Notes: generated from the sequence alone by a model not told the origin. DNA of 64,000 nucleotides from JALOOX01 sp964557955 (GCA_964557955.1 CAZLCS010000026.1:1-64000); one strand, 5' to 3'. Counted from the first letter of the stretch, positions 43,784-53,305 are shown. Translations and numbers: made by a program.

Positions 43784-46700
43784 ATGGAAAGTTCATTGAA
43801 ACCTCGCAAGTTGCCTTTGGCTTTGTGGGAGGTGCTCAGGGACGAATACAATACGTTGCATACTTCAGGAGCTGGTGATCCACAGGTTGACGAGGGGGAA
43901 TGCAGTTGCGGCCTGAAGCCTTGGCGCTTCAGGGAAGACGACATCAAAGATTTCGACGCCCTCATCTGTCGCATTCATGATTCCAGGTCTGTAGAGCCCG
44001 CCCACCAATTGTCTCAAGAGATTTGGGATCTTCTTGATAAGAAGTCGGGGCATGTGCTCGGGGTTGAGTACGTCACGCGACATTGTCCGATCGGGAAAGC
44101 ACCGGTGGAGCTAGAGGTCGATGAACCACGGGCGGCCAGACTCAAGGCCATGCTGTTGGAAGTTCTGAATGATCTGCTCGAGAAACCGGACCTTTACAGC
44201 CGGTGGTTCCGGAACCAGGATATCCCAATGTCTCCGACCCTCAGCCGGCTCATGGAAGAGCATACGGAGAACGGAGTCCTCCAGTTCAATGGCATCGACC
44301 TTTGCTGCGTTAATCGCCTCCTGCTGGAGCGAGCCTACCCGCAGGAGCTCGGCAGGATTGATGAGGTACGCCTGAAGGAAATATACTCGAAGATAGACAA
44401 GGAATGCCACGCCGCCCTTTGCCTTTCGGGCGGGGGGATCCGCAGTGCCAGCTTTGGTCTTGGCGTTCTGCAGGCGCTTGCCCGAGTCGGGCTTCTTCAA
44501 AAATTCGAATACCTGTCAACGGTCTCCGGAGGCGGCTACATTGGAGGGTGGCTTGCAGTGTGGAGCACCCGTCACCAGAAAGGGATGCGAGGTGTGATTG
44601 CGGAGCTTGGCGCTACTTCGCGGTCCAGCTCTAATGTTGAGCCAGGCCCTGTCAGGCACTTGCGCCATTACAGCAACTATCTCACTCCTAAACTCGGGTT
44701 CTTCTCTGCCGACACGTGGACGGTCGTGGCCACCTACCTCAGGAATCTCCTGGTCAACTGGTCCTTTCTCACCCCGATACTGCTGAGTGTGTTGCTGGCC
44801 CCTCGCATCTACGGGGCTCTGGCGCGCGAAGTGCCGTCTTGGACTGTAACCCTGTTGGTCAAAGTGGTTGGCTTTGTGCTGGGGGTGCTCGCCGTCCTTT
44901 ACAGGTTCTTGAGTCGCCCGAGTGCTGCGGGATTCCGGAAGGAGGCCCGGTTCCGATTCCTTCAGTTGGGAGAAGACCAAAGAACATATCTCATGTGGAG
45001 TGCTTCTCCATTGCTCCTGTCGGCTATTCTTCTAAGTTTTTGCCATGTTTGGCCACTGCCGGCCAACGACAGAAAGCAGCCGTCTCCCTTGCTGGAGCAG
45101 GTAGCAGGATCCCCTCTGCCGTCCGCCACCATCTATCCGGATCTTACGGGTGATGTGCCGCTCGTGCCGGCTTCATACAGATTTTTCGTTCTTCCCACGG
45201 GCTCGCCGAGCCTGAATCCGGACAGGTCGAGAAGCCAGACAAAAGAGTCGGAGCCAGGCAAAAGATTGACCGTATTCAGGCTGACGAAATCCGAGGTTGC
45301 CTTCTTCCCAGCGCTCATCCTGGTTGCATGGATATTCCATGCGTTGTTGCTCTACCGATTCGATTTGCGTCGCTACAATTTCGGAGAGCTCGGTCAAGCC
45401 GTGCTCTCCGGTGCATTGGGAGGGATTTCCGTCTGGATCATGGCGGAGATCATCCATTGTGTCCTCGCCGGATCGTGGGCTAAGTCCTGGCTCCCCAACA
45501 TCCGCGCCGGGGACATCTATGTTCTCATAGCGGTACCTTTATTTTTGAGCGCTTTTTTCTTTGCCGAAAGCCTGTTCGTGGCCCTGCGCAGCGGGTGTGG
45601 GCTCGCCGAACCGGAGGGGGATTGTGAGACCAGTGGTTTGGAGCAGGAAAACGACCGCGAGTGGTGGGCGCGAAGTGGAGCATGGACCCTGATCATGAGT
45701 TTCACCTGGATCGTCGTCACTTCCGTTGCATTCGTCGGTCCCTTGCTGCTACTCAAAATCCCCGCAATCATTGCTCCTCTTGGCGGGCTTTCCGGACTCT
45801 TCAGCATACTCTACGGAAAGAGCCATGGAGCGAGCTCGGGGAAGGGCAGGTCTGACGGCTGGCAATCGTTCCTGCTGGATCGAGCCCTCCTTGTCGCTGG
45901 ATTCGTGTTTCTGCTCATCCTTCTCAGCATGTTGAGCTTTGCCGGAAGCTGGCTCCTCTGCCAGGCATCTCAGGCAGGGCTGATCGTGGAACTGTCGGTA
46001 GAAAAATGGCTCAAATGGATTTCCAGCGTTCCTCTTTGCGGACCAAATAGTCTCAATTACTATTATATGTGGCACAGCGGGCAGGATGTTTTCATCGACC
46101 CTGTCATTCATCTGCTCGCTCTAAATTTCTCCCCTTACTGGCTGCCTTTGAGTTTGGTTGTTGGGCTATTACTTCTTGGACTCCTGATCGACCGATATAT
46201 TGACTTCAACAGGTTTTCTTTGCACAGCTTGTACAAATATCGTCTGATCCGAGCATATCTTGGCGCATCCAATACAACACGAAGGCCAAACCCCTTCACC
46301 GGGTTCGATGCCAATGACAATGTGTCGATGCACACTCTCCACCAAGCAGAAAAACGACAGAGCCCGACCAGCGAAGAAACCTGTCTGTTCCCTGTGGTCA
46401 ACACGACCCTGAATCTCGTGAAAGGATCGAGTCTGGCCTGGCAGCAAAGGAAGGCAGAGCCTTTTACGGTTACACCGCTCCATGCGGGCAATCGTCTATT
46501 GGGGTACCGCAGGGTCGCCTATCGCGACCACGATAACCCCCATCGAACGTACTACGGTGGGAACCGTGGAATCTCCCTTGGCACTGCCATGACTATCTCG
46601 GGGGCAGCCGCGAGTCCCAACATGGGTTATCATTCATCGCCCCTGATCACCTTTCTGCTGGCCCTGTTCAACCTGCGGCTCGGATGCTGGCTGGGCAATA

Positions 46701-47278
46701 CAGGGACCGCCGGAGAGAAGAGCTTTGACCGCCATGCACCGGCATATGGTTCATGGTATCTCATTGCGGAGGCTTTGGGTCTTACGGATGACAAAAATCC
46801 CTTTGTGTACCTTTCCGACGGGGGTCATTTCGACAACCTGGGTCTCTATGAAATGGTACTTCGCCGCTGCCGGTTCATCGTTGCAGTGGACGCCTCGTGC
46901 GATCCGGACCGTAGCTTGGAAGATTTGGGGAACACCATCAGCAAGATTCGGATCGATCTCGGAGTCTCCATTGAATTCCCGCCCGGTCTGATACCTCAGA
47001 GCGAACGTGAAAAGCATGTGCAGACAATCTGGATTGGCAAGATCGACTATCCCGACATCGGCAGTGGCACCCTGATCTACGTAAAGCCCGACGTTACCGG
47101 CGATGAACCCGCCGATGTCCTTCATTACCGCACTGCAAACCCTCGGTTTCCTCATGAAACGACCGTGGATCAGTGGTTCAGTGAATCTCAATTCGAGAGC
47201 TACCGGATGTTGGGGTATCATATCATCCGAAGTGTTCAGGATGATGTTTGGGAAGTACTACGGGAGAAGGGCTCATAG
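43784..47278 (+). CDS. Large patatin-like phospholipase with about ten membrane segments
   Basis: A 1164-residue protein. The patatin fold begins near residue 205: glycine-rich oxyanion loop LSGGGIRSASFGLGVLQAL and the nucleophile elbow STVSGGGYIGGW (Ser near 248). The Asp partner, normally about 150 residues on, is in LSDGGHFDNLGLYE near 1012. Between them lie about ten hydrophobic helices (about 320-860), for example LVAWIFHALLLYRF, VLIAVPLFLSAFFFAESL and LPLSLVVGLLLLGLLI. The fold therefore seems to be split by a membrane domain. Patatins hydrolyse acyl chains from phospholipids. GGGGGCCGGAG precedes the ATG. Substrate and role are unknown. Confidence 0.8.
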   Translation: MESSLKPRKLPLALWEVLRDEYNTLHTSGAGDPQVDEGECSCGLKPWRFREDDIKDFDALICRIHDSRSVEPAHQLSQEIWDLLDKKSGHVLGVEYVTRHCPIGKAPVELEVDEPRAARLKAMLLEVLNDLLEKPDLYSRWFRNQDIPMSPTLSRLMEEHTENGVLQFNGIDLCCVNRLLLERAYPQELGRIDEVRLKEIYSKIDKECHAALCLSGGGIRSASFGLGVLQALARVGLLQKFEYLSTVSGGGYIGGWLAVWSTRHQKGMRGVIAELGATSRSSSNVEPGPVRHLRHYSNYLTPKLGFFSADTWTVVATYLRNLLVNWSFLTPILLSVLLAPRIYGALAREVPSWTVTLLVKVVGFVLGVLAVLYRFLSRPSAAGFRKEARFRFLQLGEDQRTYLMWSASPLLLSAILLSFCHVWPLPANDRKQPSPLLEQVAGSPLPSATIYPDLTGDVPLVPASYRFFVLPTGSPSLNPDRSRSQTKESEPGKRLTVFRLTKSEVAFFPALILVAWIFHALLLYRFDLRRYNFGELGQAVLSGALGGISVWIMAEIIHCVLAGSWAKSWLPNIRAGDIYVLIAVPLFLSAFFFAESLFVALRSGCGLAEPEGDCETSGLEQENDREWWARSGAWTLIMSFTWIVVTSVAFVGPLLLLKIPAIIAPLGGLSGLFSILYGKSHGASSGKGRSDGWQSFLLDRALLVAGFVFLLILLSMLSFAGSWLLCQASQAGLIVELSVEKWLKWISSVPLCGPNSLNYYYMWHSGQDVFIDPVIHLLALNFSPYWLPLSLVVGLLLLGLLIDRYIDFNRFSLHSLYKYRLIRAYLGASNTTRRPNPFTGFDANDNVSMHTLHQAEKRQSPTSEETCLFPVVNTTLNLVKGSSLAWQQRKAEPFTVTPLHAGNRLLGYRRVAYRDHDNPHRTYYGGNRGISLGTAMTISGAAASPNMGYHSSPLITFLLALFNLRLGCWLGNTGTAGEKSFDRHAPAYGSWYLIAEALGLTDDKNPFVYLSDGGHFDNLGLYEMVLRRCRFIVAVDASCDPDRSLEDLGNTISKIRIDLGVSIEFPPGLIPQSEREKHVQTIWIGKIDYPDIGSGTLIYVKPDVTGDEPADVLHYRTANPRFPHETTVDQWFSESQFESYRMLGYHIIRSVQDDVWEVLREKGS

Positions 47279-47726
47279 CATATTTACGTGAAAGGGTTTT
47301 GGGTTGTTGTTGCTGCCTGACGGGCAAGTGGGCCGAGCTCCAGAATTCCAGGATTCCAGATTCAAGGCGTTCGCTCAGTGGTGCGTTCCTCACACCGGAT
47401 CGCAGTGAGCCGAAGAACTGGATGATCATTTCTCCGCACTGGCAGCTTCCCACTTCCAGCTGCCTTGTTTCGTGGCGCTTGTGCTTCAGTTCTTCCATTT
47501 GTACAGCTCTCCTGATCCTGGAAATCCAGATCGCTGAAATAGGCCACATGTCCAAATCATTTCCGTTATGCGACTGGTGCCTGTCACCGACTTCAGGATT
47601 CGCAAGCTGGTGAAGTCTGGCTCGGGGAGCAGAGCATCTCACTCATCGCGAAGTCTTCACCGGCACTGGAACTTGACATCCACGAGTACATCCAATTATA
47701 ACTTTTGTGTCAACATGGAGGCAATT
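47279..47726 (+). other. Intergenic stretch before the toxin-antitoxin pair
   Basis: 448 bases with no supported gene. It contains relic repeat copy A (47502-47577). Confidence 0.5.
47502..47577 (+). repeat. Relic repeat flanking the TA pair, copy A
   Basis: About 75 bases beginning TACAGCTCTCCTGATCCTGG. A diverged direct copy lies at 48429-48506, so the pair flanks the antitoxin and toxin genes. Similarity by eye is about three quarters. Confidence 0.55.
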
Positions 47727-47957
47727 ATGATGCAGACGCTCAAAATTCGCAAAGTTGGAAACTCTCTCGGGTTGGTACTCCCCAAAGAAGTCGTGGCGCG
47801 ACTCAAGGTCGAGGAAGGTGACACAGTGTATCTGACCGATGCACAAGATGGGTACCGAATCACACCCCTGGACCCCGACTTTGCCAAACAGATGGAGACA
47901 GCTGAGGCCATAATGCGTGAGGATCGGGATGTTCTGCGTGAGTTGGCCAGGCGATGA
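47727..47957 (+). CDS. AbrB/MazE-like antitoxin
   Basis: A 76-residue swapped-hairpin AbrB-family protein: QTLKIRKVGNSLGLVLPKEV, then KVEEGDTVYLTDAQDGYRI, with a helical C-terminus that would bind the toxin (QMETAEAIMREDRDVLRELA). Start at 47727 (or 47730) is set by GGAGG; a longer frame from 47568 adds unrelated residues. It overlaps the Doc gene by four bases (ATGA). AbrB-type antitoxins usually bind their own promoter. Confidence 0.88.
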   Translation: MMQTLKIRKVGNSLGLVLPKEVVARLKVEEGDTVYLTDAQDGYRITPLDPDFAKQMETAEAIMREDRDVLRELARR

Positions 47958-48343
47958 ACTGGACCTGGATTGGTCCCGCAGTTGTCCTGGCCATCCATGA
48001 CCAGCAGCTTGCCGAGCATGGGGGCGTGAGCGGTGTCAGGGAGATGGGGCTATTGGAGAGCGCTCTGGCCCATCCGCTGCAAGTTGAGGCACACGGTGAT
48101 CCGGATGTTTTTGACCTGGCCGCAGCCTACGCTCATGGAATAGCGCGGAATCATCCTTTTGTGGACGGAAATAAGCGGACGGCCTATGTGGTTTGCATGC
48201 TCTTTCTGCGGATCCATGGCTTCCGCGTCAAAGCCCCAGCCCCGGATCGCGTCATCCTGTTTGAACGTCTCGGCAAGGGGGAGGTTCAGCAGGAGGACTT
48301 GGCCGGGTGGCTTCGGGAACATGGGATTTTGCTGGAAAGGTGA
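47954..48343 (+). CDS. doc: Doc-like toxin (Fic/Doc family)
   Basis: A 129-residue death-on-curing toxin. The Fic core HPFVDGNKRTAYV near residue 67 is intact, as in Doc, which phosphorylates elongation factor Tu rather than adding AMP. The N-terminus (WIGPAVVLAIHDQQLAEHGG, VREMGLLESALAHP) is typical. It is cotranscribed with the AbrB-type antitoxin just upstream. All catalytic residues look present, so the pair is probably functional. Confidence 0.93.
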   Translation: MNWTWIGPAVVLAIHDQQLAEHGGVSGVREMGLLESALAHPLQVEAHGDPDVFDLAAAYAHGIARNHPFVDGNKRTAYVVCMLFLRIHGFRVKAPAPDRVILFERLGKGEVQQEDLAGWLREHGILLER

Positions 48344-48739
48344 TGGACCGGGAGTTTTGCCGACTTCAGATTCACCGGCAGCACTTGATCAACCGCAGGG
48401 TCGGCAATCGCGCTGCCCATGATCAACATACAGCTCTCTTCATCCTGGAAAACCTGATCCCTGGAAAAGCCAACATGTCCACTTCATACTCGTTGTGCCC
48501 GACCGGATGATCTGGATTCAACCTCTTGGAATCATGTGTGAAATTCTGGAAGCTGCAATCTCACCAGCCTCGGGTCCCCGAAGTCCGGTCGTATGCAGGC
48601 CATTCTGCCGAAAAAGAACGGACCATAAATGGAGCGGATTGCCCACTCCATTTGGGTTGATCTGGGCACATCTTGACCATTCCGGCTTTGGTCTTGACCG
48701 CCCGCAAACCCGCATGATATAAGCGCGGTCACCAATTGG
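48344..48739 (+). other. Intergenic stretch before tRNA-Thr
   Basis: 396 bases with no gene seen. It contains relic repeat copy B (48429-48506) and presumably the tRNA promoter. Confidence 0.5.
48429..48506 (+). repeat. Relic repeat flanking the TA pair, copy B
   Basis: Begins TACAGCTCTCTTCATCCTGG and is a diverged direct copy of 47502-47577. Confidence 0.55.
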
Positions 48740-48814
48740 GCCGGCGTAGCTCAGGGGTAGAGCAGCTGATTCGTAATCAGCAGGTCGCGGGTTCGAATCC
48801 CATCGCCGGCTCCA
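48740..48814 (+). tRNA. tRNA-Thr (anticodon CGU)
   Basis: The acceptor arm GCCGGCG pairs with CGCCGGC, the D-arm is GCTC/GAGC, and the anticodon stem GCTGA/TCAGC encloses TTCGTAA, giving anticodon CGT. The CCA end is encoded (48812-48814). One T-stem pair is mismatched (C opposite A). A terminator and an integrase remnant follow directly. Confidence 0.95.
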
Positions 48815-48824
48815 GGGAAATCAG

Positions 48825-48860
48825 GGGGTTACAGTCGAAAGACGGTAACCCCTTTGTGTT
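48825..48860 (+). terminator. tRNA-Thr terminator
   Basis: GGGGTTAC (48825-48832) pairs with GTAACCCC (48845-48852), with an inner GTC-GAAA-GAC tetraloop stem, followed by a T-rich run. Confidence 0.8.
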
Positions 48861-48897
48861 TGTGGCGGGGTTTTTGCCCAAATCTTGCCCAAATTCG

Positions 48898-49245
48898 TTA
48901 TTCCCCGTGGTTCCCATTTTCTGCCTTTGATTTCAGGAGAGCCGCGTTGACGTTCTCTCCATTGAAGGCCCCCGTAACCCTCTTCACGTACCTCGTGTAG
49001 TGCTTGAAGATCATCTGCGTGTCGCAGTGCCCCATCACCCGGGCGATCCAGTTGGGGTCTCGCCGCAGCCCAGAGCCAGCGTGGCAAAAGTATGGCGGGT
49101 TTGCTTGATGGCCCGAAAAGGGATCTCCGCAGATTCGAGCGCTGGAATCCACACCTTTCGCCTGAGGTTGCTGAGATGGACCGGACAGCCCTGAGGCGTG
49201 CAGAAGAAAGTTTGCTATATGACCGCTGGCCTTGCATCTAGGCAT
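48898..49245 (-). pseudogene. Tyrosine integrase C-terminal remnant
   Basis: Only the C-terminal catalytic half survives. One frame reads TPQGCPVHLSNLRRK and IKQTRHTFATLALGCGE (catalytic Arg and His), then shifts near 49065 to NWIARVMGHCDTQMIFKHYT, which carries the second His and the nucleophile Tyr. The N-terminal arm-binding and core-binding domains are absent. It lies 84 bases after tRNA-Thr, a common integration target. Two TTGCCCAAAT repeats at 48874-48883 and 48885-48894 could be old arm-type sites. Confidence 0.85.
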
Positions 49246-50137
49246 CTTCGCCCTGGTGTGGTCTCGTGAACCGAGATACCCCTCTCGCGGTTTCTCCTCT
49301 GAAGATTTGCATCCCGCTCTCTGAAGCGTTGGCGTAGACCGGCTCGAGCGTTTCCATGATTGAGCGGTCCCCCCGCCAGAAGGGGAAATTCCCGATGCGC
49401 TTGAGCAAGGCGGCTTTCATGGGAGGAATGACGACTTCACCGGTGAAGACGTCGGGGAGATCCTTTCCGTTCCAGAAGGCCACGCTCTCGGGGGCAATGG
49501 GTTCGGAAGGACTCTCATGCGTTTCCGCCATGCTCTTCGTTTGAGCCGATTGCCCGAGCCCCCCGAGCAGTTCGTCTCTTTCCATTCCTCTCAGTTTGAA
49601 GATGAGGAACGGGTTGCGATCGAACTCCTCGCCCATAAGGTAGTAGACGGCTGCAATGTGCTTGCAGGGGTTTGACCAGTCGGGGCAGGAGCAATGGGTC
49701 TCAAGGTCCTTGAGCGCTGCAGGGAAGAGCGAAAGCCCGGCGGCCGCAAAGACTTGTTCAATCTCCTGAGGCATTTCGCCGGCGAGGAGTTTGGCGGCAA
49801 AGATCACCTGCTCCGCCAGCGCAACGGTGACCTTGCGCCATTCGGATTCCGAGAGGGCCTTCACCCTCATCTTGATCTCGTAGGGTTTGGACCGGGAGCC
49901 TTGAACCCTGGCTTTGACCGATCCCTTCTCGATATCTATCGAAAGCACCTGGCCGTTTCTGGCATAGGAGCGCCCCCTGCCCAACCGGGCTCCGATGTTG
50001 AACCCTTCGAGGACGGCGATCCATCGTTTTGCCCACCAGTTTTCTGCAAATCGTCCCCCCCTGGATTGGGATTTGATTCCTCCCTTTGCGGCCCTGGGTC
50101 TTGAGGGTGGAAAGTAATCATAGAATCGTCTTGCCAC
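49238..50137 (-). CDS. SWIM zinc-finger protein
   Basis: A 299-residue protein with a SWIM motif (HCSCPDWSNPCKHIAAVYYL near residues 148-167), a CxCxnCxH zinc site that binds DNA or protein. The N-terminus FYDYFPPSRPRAAKGGIK and ENWWAKRWIAVLEGF are standard for the SWIM partner of SNF2 helicases. GTG start with AGGAG. It is immediately downstream of, and probably cotranscribed with, the SNF2 gene. Its C-terminal end overlaps the integrase remnant by a few bases. Confidence 0.9.
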   Translation of the reverse strand: MARRFYDYFPPSRPRAAKGGIKSQSRGGRFAENWWAKRWIAVLEGFNIGARLGRGRSYARNGQVLSIDIEKGSVKARVQGSRSKPYEIKMRVKALSESEWRKVTVALAEQVIFAAKLLAGEMPQEIEQVFAAAGLSLFPAALKDLETHCSCPDWSNPCKHIAAVYYLMGEEFDRNPFLIFKLRGMERDELLGGLGQSAQTKSMAETHESPSEPIAPESVAFWNGKDLPDVFTGEVVIPPMKAALLKRIGNFPFWRGDRSIMETLEPVYANASESGMQIFRGETARGVSRFTRPHQGEDA

Positions 50138-50173
50138 GGTCGGTGCTCCTCGGTTGGGCCGGACAGCAGCCCG

Positions 50174-53100
50174 CTAATCCTCTCGCATCGCCTCGCTGCC
50201 GAGGGCGAAAAGGCTCTTGAGCTCATTCGTGGAGAGCTCGGTCAGCCAGTCTTCTCCCGTTCCCACCACGTCACCCGAGATCTCCTGCTTGTTTTGAATC
50301 ATTTCGTCGATCCTCTCCTCGAGAGTACCGGCACAGACGAACTTGTGGACCTGAACGTTTCGCTTCTGCCCTATCCGGAATGCCCGGTCGGTCGCCTGGT
50401 TTTCAACGGCGGGGTTCCACCAGCGATCGAAGTGAAAGACATGGTTTGCCTGCGTGAGATTGAGCCCCGTACCTCCCGCCTTGAGCGAGAGGATGAAGAT
50501 CTGCGGCCCGCTTTTCTCCGTTTGGAACCGCTCGACCATGTGGTCCCGCCGTTTCTTGGGGACACCGCCATGCAGAAAGAGCACCTCGCGGCCGAAGGTT
50601 TCCTGCAGGTAGCGCCGGATGATTTCGCCCATTTCCGAAAACTGGGAGAATACGAGGGCGCGGTCTCCGACCTCGAATATCTCTTCCATCATCTCGGTCA
50701 GGCGGGCGAGCTTGCCGGATCGACCCGGAATGGGCGAGTTGTCGCCGAGAAACTGCGCCGGATGGTTGCAGACCTGCTTCAGCTTGGAAAGCGTTGCCAG
50801 GACGACGCCTTTTCGCTGAATGCCGCCGGTCGCATCGAGGGCCTGCAGCGCATCGTTCGCAACGGCTTCATATAGTGAGGCCTGCTCCTTGGTGAGCGTG
50901 CAGTAAACCTTCATTTCCATTTTGTCCGGGAGGTCGGTGATGACGTTTTTGTCGGTTTTCAACCTGCGCAGGATGAACGGGCCGGTCAACCGTTTGAGGC
51001 GCCTTGCGGCCTCGGCGTCGCGATGTGCCTGGATGGGGATGAAGAACGTTCGTTTGAACTCGGACTGTGTGCTCAGAAATCCCGGGTTCAGGAATTCCAT
51101 GATGGACCAGAGGTCTCCCACGTTGTTTTCAACGGGGGTGCCGGTGAGCGCGATACGATATTCCGCCTGAAGAGCGCGAGCGGCTTTGGCCTGCCTGGTT
51201 TCCGGGTTTTTGATGTTTTGAGCCTCATCCAGGATGATCCCTCCCCATGCCACGCCCTTGAAGAGATCGAAATCACGGTGCAACAGGGCGTAGCTCGTGA
51301 TCACGATGGCATGCCTTTGGGCTTCCTTCTTGAAGTTCTTCCCCTTGGACCTCCCGGTTCCATGATGAATCATGACCGTGAGATCCGGAGTGAAGCGGGC
51401 CGCTTCCTTTTTCCAGTTGTTCACAACCGACATGGGGCAGGTCAGGAGCACGGGCCGGCGCCCGTTCGCTTCCCGGTCCTTCTGGATCAGGGCCAATGTC
51501 TGAATGGTCTTTCCAAGCCCCATGTCGTCCGCAAGGCAGGCGCCGAGCCCCCAGCGCCGAAGAAAGCTCATCCACGAAAAGCCCCGGACCTGGTAGGGTC
51601 GAAGCTCCCCGAGAAAACCTCCCGGTGTCGGCAGTTCTTCGAACTTGGAGCGGCCCTCCAGCTGAGAGATGACCTCTTTGATCCAGCCCGTCGCCTTGAC
51701 CCCATCGGAGGGGATCGGAGAATCGGGCCTTTGAGCGCCGAGAGCCAGTCGGATCACCTCCCGCGCCGTGGCTTCGCGGGAAGTCTTCACCTTCCAGAAA
51801 TCCAGGGCCGCCTTGATCTCGTCGGCGTTCAGCTGAACCCACTGTCCACGGATCTTAACCAGCGGCGCCTTGAGTCTTGCGAGTGCCTCAAGCTCTTCAC
51901 GGGACAGGACCTCGGCTCCAATGGCGACTTCCCAGTCGAAATGAACGATCTCTTCGAGCGAAAGGCGGCCTCCGCCCTGCATCTTGGGGCTCTTCACCCT
52001 GGCACGGCTCGTGAGCTTGTGTTTCGTACCCTTGTGTGTCCACCACGCCGGGAGCAGAATGCCGAACCCGGATTGCTCCAAAACCGGCGCTTTCTCCGTC
52101 AGGAATTCGTAGGCTTCGCCGGTTTTGAGATCGTAGCCTCCGGGGGCGGATTTGCGCAGGCTCGTCTCGATACGGGGGCAAAGCGTCGAAGCCTGCCCCA
52201 GGGCCGAAAGGAGATACTCTCTGGGATCAAAATCCAGGCGCTTCAGAACTGCTGCCTTGCGTCCCCGTGCGCTCCACGCAAGCTGCGCCGGAACGAGGAG
52301 GCTCGGATCATCTGCAGCCTGGAGAAGGTAGCGGACCTTCCAGAGCTCTCCGCCGTCCGATTCCGTTTCAAGCCCGTCGGGCTCCTCCAGGCGAAAACAG
52401 AGTCGAAAAGGAGAAGAGATGGAAACCGTGACGGGCCGATGCCAGTCTTGAACCTGAAGGGCAAATTGAGCAAGCTCCGTCCTGCTCCCCTCCATCCTCG
52501 CCTCGGTGGAGCGCAAGGCATGGAGCCACTGGTCGTGAAGGCTCTCGAATGTCGGACCTTTCTTGCCCTTTGCGCTCCTTCGCGCAGGGGGAGGAGCGGG
52601 TTCCGAACTGGAACTCCGCACGAGCTGATCGATGACCTCGCCCATGAAGGAAGAAATGAGGCTTGCCGCAGGAACCTCCGGAGCCGTGGTCGGCTCCGGG
52701 CTCAGTGCCCGGCATGATGGCGGCATGGCTTCGGCAAGCTTTTTCAGAGCGGGGCCGGCGAAACCGGAAAAAACAGGTCGCCACTTGGCGAAAAAGGCCC
52801 CATCTGCTTCCGTAATGCCGGGCAGAAACTGCTGGCGTGCCGTCATGGCTCCCGCCAGCCGCAGGACGTGTGTCAGAAAGGCCACATCCCTTCCGATAAT
52901 GACCCCGGAAGATAGGACCGTCCTGTCGGTGCAGGCCAGGAGAAAGTCGACGGCTTCGGGCGCTGAAAGCGGAACGACCGTTACCATCCAGGGACGCAGG
53001 AGAGCCTCTTCACTCGATTCAAGCGATTCCGGCGACTCGCTTATGAGCGGGCTGGATGCCACAGGGTCGGACTTCAGGGTCGGGAGCCATATGAAAAGCT

Positions 53101-53305
53101 TCTGCGCCTCGGCAGACAAAAGGATACCGGATTGCTCCAGCGCTGCCTGGAGAGCTTCGAAACCCGCATCATATGGCGACCACTCGGGACGGGGAGCCTT
53201 CGGCTTTCTTCCGCGGGACTTTCCGGAAGCAGTCTTTGATTGCCTGGGGCGTTCGCCCCACAGGCAAAGCCCGACACCGTGGATACCGGCGTGAAGAATG
53301 ATCAT
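50174..53305 (-). CDS. SNF2-family DEAD/DEAH-box helicase
   Basis: A 1043-residue Swi2/Snf2 ATPase. A poorly conserved N-terminal half (about 1-540) precedes the ATPase core: motif I DDMGLGKTIQTL near 598, motif II ILDEAQNIKNP near 695, and the second lobe with VFSQFSEMG and GGTGLNLTQANHV near 940, ending ERIDEMIQNKQEI. Such proteins translocate on double-stranded DNA and usually pair with a SWIM protein, as here. Family members typically start MIILHAGIH, hence 53305, though the frame continues to 53527. Precise function is unknown; repair or defence are both possible. Confidence 0.9.
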   Translation of the reverse strand: MIILHAGIHGVGLCLWGERPRQSKTASGKSRGRKPKAPRPEWSPYDAGFEALQAALEQSGILLSAEAQKLFIWLPTLKSDPVASSPLISESPESLESSEEALLRPWMVTVVPLSAPEAVDFLLACTDRTVLSSGVIIGRDVAFLTHVLRLAGAMTARQQFLPGITEADGAFFAKWRPVFSGFAGPALKKLAEAMPPSCRALSPEPTTAPEVPAASLISSFMGEVIDQLVRSSSSEPAPPPARRSAKGKKGPTFESLHDQWLHALRSTEARMEGSRTELAQFALQVQDWHRPVTVSISSPFRLCFRLEEPDGLETESDGGELWKVRYLLQAADDPSLLVPAQLAWSARGRKAAVLKRLDFDPREYLLSALGQASTLCPRIETSLRKSAPGGYDLKTGEAYEFLTEKAPVLEQSGFGILLPAWWTHKGTKHKLTSRARVKSPKMQGGGRLSLEEIVHFDWEVAIGAEVLSREELEALARLKAPLVKIRGQWVQLNADEIKAALDFWKVKTSREATAREVIRLALGAQRPDSPIPSDGVKATGWIKEVISQLEGRSKFEELPTPGGFLGELRPYQVRGFSWMSFLRRWGLGACLADDMGLGKTIQTLALIQKDREANGRRPVLLTCPMSVVNNWKKEAARFTPDLTVMIHHGTGRSKGKNFKKEAQRHAIVITSYALLHRDFDLFKGVAWGGIILDEAQNIKNPETRQAKAARALQAEYRIALTGTPVENNVGDLWSIMEFLNPGFLSTQSEFKRTFFIPIQAHRDAEAARRLKRLTGPFILRRLKTDKNVITDLPDKMEMKVYCTLTKEQASLYEAVANDALQALDATGGIQRKGVVLATLSKLKQVCNHPAQFLGDNSPIPGRSGKLARLTEMMEEIFEVGDRALVFSQFSEMGEIIRRYLQETFGREVLFLHGGVPKKRRDHMVERFQTEKSGPQIFILSLKAGGTGLNLTQANHVFHFDRWWNPAVENQATDRAFRIGQKRNVQVHKFVCAGTLEERIDEMIQNKQEISGDVVGTGEDWLTELSTNELKSLFALGSEAMRED

